21,920 nucleotides of DNA from the NCBI GenBank assembly GCA_001969505.1, contig LSSK01001029.1, positions 1-21,920 on the forward strand. The letters are read 5' to 3'. The notes beneath the pieces are model-generated. The model was not told the DNA's origin. It did not search any database and worked only from the letters and a program-made list of their open reading frames with translations. Positions 20,060-21,920 of the stretch are shown piece after piece (position 1 is the first letter of the stretch; each line of letters starts with the position of its first letter). A program made the position numbers and the translations under genes. The stretch comes from Zancudomyces culisetae. Its lineage: Eukaryota > Kickxellomycota > Harpellomycetes > Harpellales > Legeriomycetaceae.

Positions 20060-20945
20060 ATGGAGAATCCAACAAAATCAAGGCTGGCGAAGATATCGAG
20101 AAAGACAAACGAAACCGATGTTTCTGTGTTTTTAAGAATAGGACCTTTCCACGAAACCAATGATATCTTGTTTGACACACAGATCGATACTGGAATCGGT
20201 TTTCTTGATCATGTATGTCATTCTCCAAATTCACCATTTAACACCCCACCCCTATTACTTGGCTCAAGGCTGGTCTGCTATTTTTAAAGAATTATTTAAT
20301 TCAAGTAATAGGAAAAAAACAATGTATAACAAATAGATGTACTATGCGCTTGCAAAACATGCAAACTGGGAATTGCGATTGAATTGTGTGGGTGACATTC
20401 ATATTGACGACCACCACACTGCCGAGGATACCGCCATAGCTCTAGGACAAGCGTTTAAGCAGGCTCTTGGGGAACCTCGAGGAATTAAACGATTCGGTTA
20501 CGCATATTGCCCACTGGACGAGGTAAGTATATTGCACTAATCTTTCTACTAATTCGCAACCTGTGCTTTTGGGTATTTCTGCGTAAATGAGTGTTAAATA
20601 TTATGAAAACCGAATGCTAAATGAAACATTAAATATGATAAATGAAATATGAAATAAATCAAGGCTTTATCAAGAGCAGTGGTGGATATATCTGGTCGTG
20701 GATATTGCCATGCAAACTTGTCGCTGAAGCGCGATATGATAGGACAGCTGTCATGTGAAATGATTCCGCACGTAATATCTTCGTTTGCCACAAGCGCAGG
20801 GATTACAGTTCATGTAGACAACATCAGAGGGGACAATGACCACCATAAGGCTGAATCAGCATTTAAGGCGCTAGCGGTTGCACTTAAGCAGGCTGTTGAG
20901 CTAACTGGGGATACTAGCGTTCCCAGTACAAAAGGTGTTTTATAA
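20060..20945 (+). CDS. HIS3: Imidazoleglycerol-phosphate dehydratase (histidine biosynthesis)
   Basis: Three exons: 20060-20212, 20337-20522 and 20664-20945, all joined in phase 0, giving 206 residues. The enzyme converts imidazole glycerol phosphate to imidazole acetol phosphate. The motifs are near-invariant: DTGIGFLDH split from [11 protein letters not shown] by intron 1 (GTATGT donor, AAATAG acceptor), then [24 protein letters not shown] split from [12 protein letters not shown] by intron 2 (GTAAGT, TCAAG), then [26 protein letters not shown] and the C-terminal end VPSTKGVL. The two HH-containing motifs supply the metal ligands. Length and order match the family, so it should be active. 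The ATG is the first in frame with the conserved start. The gene is 298 bases after JIP5 on the same strand. A CTG at 20748 encodes the conserved Leu of QLSCEM, which indicates standard CTG decoding. Confidence 0.96.
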
Positions 20946-21920
20946 GCCCCAAAAGCTTTGCATGCTCTTAGTTTTGTAGAGGTTTTTTTATTGTTTTTTA
21001 CAAAGCAACTAGCCGCCATTTTGAAAGAAGTAGATTGGTACTTTTTAACGATTTATTCTTTTAGCTGTTTATTTGGTATTAATGTACAGGTTAACTTGAA
21101 TTAACTATAAAAATATGTTGATATTGGTATATCATTTAGTGTTAGCTAAACGTTGCGTACTTCAAACATACAACTATTTGTTTAAAGGTTAGTGATAATT
21201 TCTGGCTATTCATAAAACAGTTTGGGTATGCTGGGTTGAGTAGAGTTTAGAATTTTTTAATTATTGCTCAATAACCATTAGACGACGCTGATAACAAATC
21301 TGTATTGATGTAAATGTGTACTGAGTTTAACAAAAAAAAATAATTAATTGTTAAACTGGTATAATATATATAAGCTTAATCTGATAAACAAAATGTTATA
21401 TAATGAGTAAACATACCTATATGTTTATCATTTATATAAATATTTATATGATTTTATGATATTTTCTTGTAAATATTTATTATTTATAGTATTATACTTA
21501 ATTGTTTGACTTACTTGTTTAATATTTGTTTGTAGTTTACACATATTTATTTATTATTAGTAAACACAGAAGTAGTCTGTGCATATTTTATTAGTATATT
21601 TTAAGTAGTATTTGTTTATGCAAATCATGAATGTTTGCATATGTTTATTTATTTGTAGGAATCATGTATAGTTTTTTTATCTTTATGGTTTTTCTATGAC
21701 ATGATAAGAAAGTAAAAAAAGTAGTTTATTAGTATAAATTAATTTCTATTAGTATTTGAATTTTGTATAAATAGGTTGTTTAAAAGACCTAGAAAGAAAA
21801 AATATCAATTTAATAAAGTTGGTTCTACACAGGAACTTATAGTATTATAGTGAAAACTTATAATAAAATAGTACATAGTATAATTACTATAATAGTTTCC
21901 AACTAATTGAAAAAACAAAA
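20946..21920. other. AT-rich right end without a gene
   Basis: After the HIS3 stop the sequence becomes increasingly AT-rich, especially after 21300 (ATATTTATTATTTAT-type runs). No open frame of note occurs on either strand. It could hold a terminator, a replication origin or subtelomeric/centromere-like DNA, but nothing specific can be shown. Confidence 0.5.

Noticed and set aside
18084-20750. CUG-Ser clade decoding
   Set aside because: CTG falls at conserved leucines (ATGLLSG in JIP5, QLSCEM in HIS3).

Overview
The window is nuclear DNA of a fungus, most likely a budding yeast (Saccharomycotina) from an early-branching, intron-rich and AT-rich lineage. The reasons are yeast-type gene content (HIS3, KEX1, PFF1, JIP5, a HAL/NPR1-type kinase), compact spacing and short spliceosomal introns. 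CTG codons at conserved positions read sensibly as leucine (for example the Leu of a QLSCEM motif in HIS3), so this is not a CUG-Ser yeast. I reconstructed 15 introns from splice signals, reading phase and family conservation; most gene models below are therefore multi-exon and are not visible as single open frames.

Layout. 1-1891: AT-rich, no confident gene. 1892-4801 (+): PFF1-type vacuolar membrane metalloprotease, one reading frame broken by two in-frame stops. 5310-6041 (+): DUF3605 / GIG1-like protein, three exons. 6042-7780: mostly non-coding, with two orphan exon-like open stretches. 7781-9706 (+): Ser/Thr kinase of the yeast HAL4/HAL5/NPR1 group, two exons. 10338-10919 (-): small secreted Thr-rich protein. 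11546-13324 (-): KEX1-like serine carboxypeptidase, two exons. 13325-15662: long gene-poor stretch with short repeats. 15663-17458 (+): 3-hydroxyisobutyryl-CoA hydrolase, five exons. 17910-19761 (+): JIP5/WDR55 WD-repeat ribosome-biogenesis factor, six exons. 20060-20945 (+): HIS3 imidazoleglycerol-phosphate dehydratase, three exons. 20946-21920: AT-rich, no gene seen.

The genes are unrelated housekeeping functions (vacuolar proteolysis, late-Golgi pro-protein trimming, valine catabolism, ribosome biogenesis, histidine synthesis, transporter/nutrient signalling) and do not form a cluster. I see no mobile element, CRISPR array, rRNA or tRNA, and no clearly new biological system. The points most worth a second look are the stop-interrupted but otherwise well preserved PFF1, two genes whose first intron begins directly after the ATG, a long insertion in the kinase activation segment, a KEX1 that ends at its C-terminal hydrophobic segment, and two orphan exon-like stretches between 7076 and 7733.
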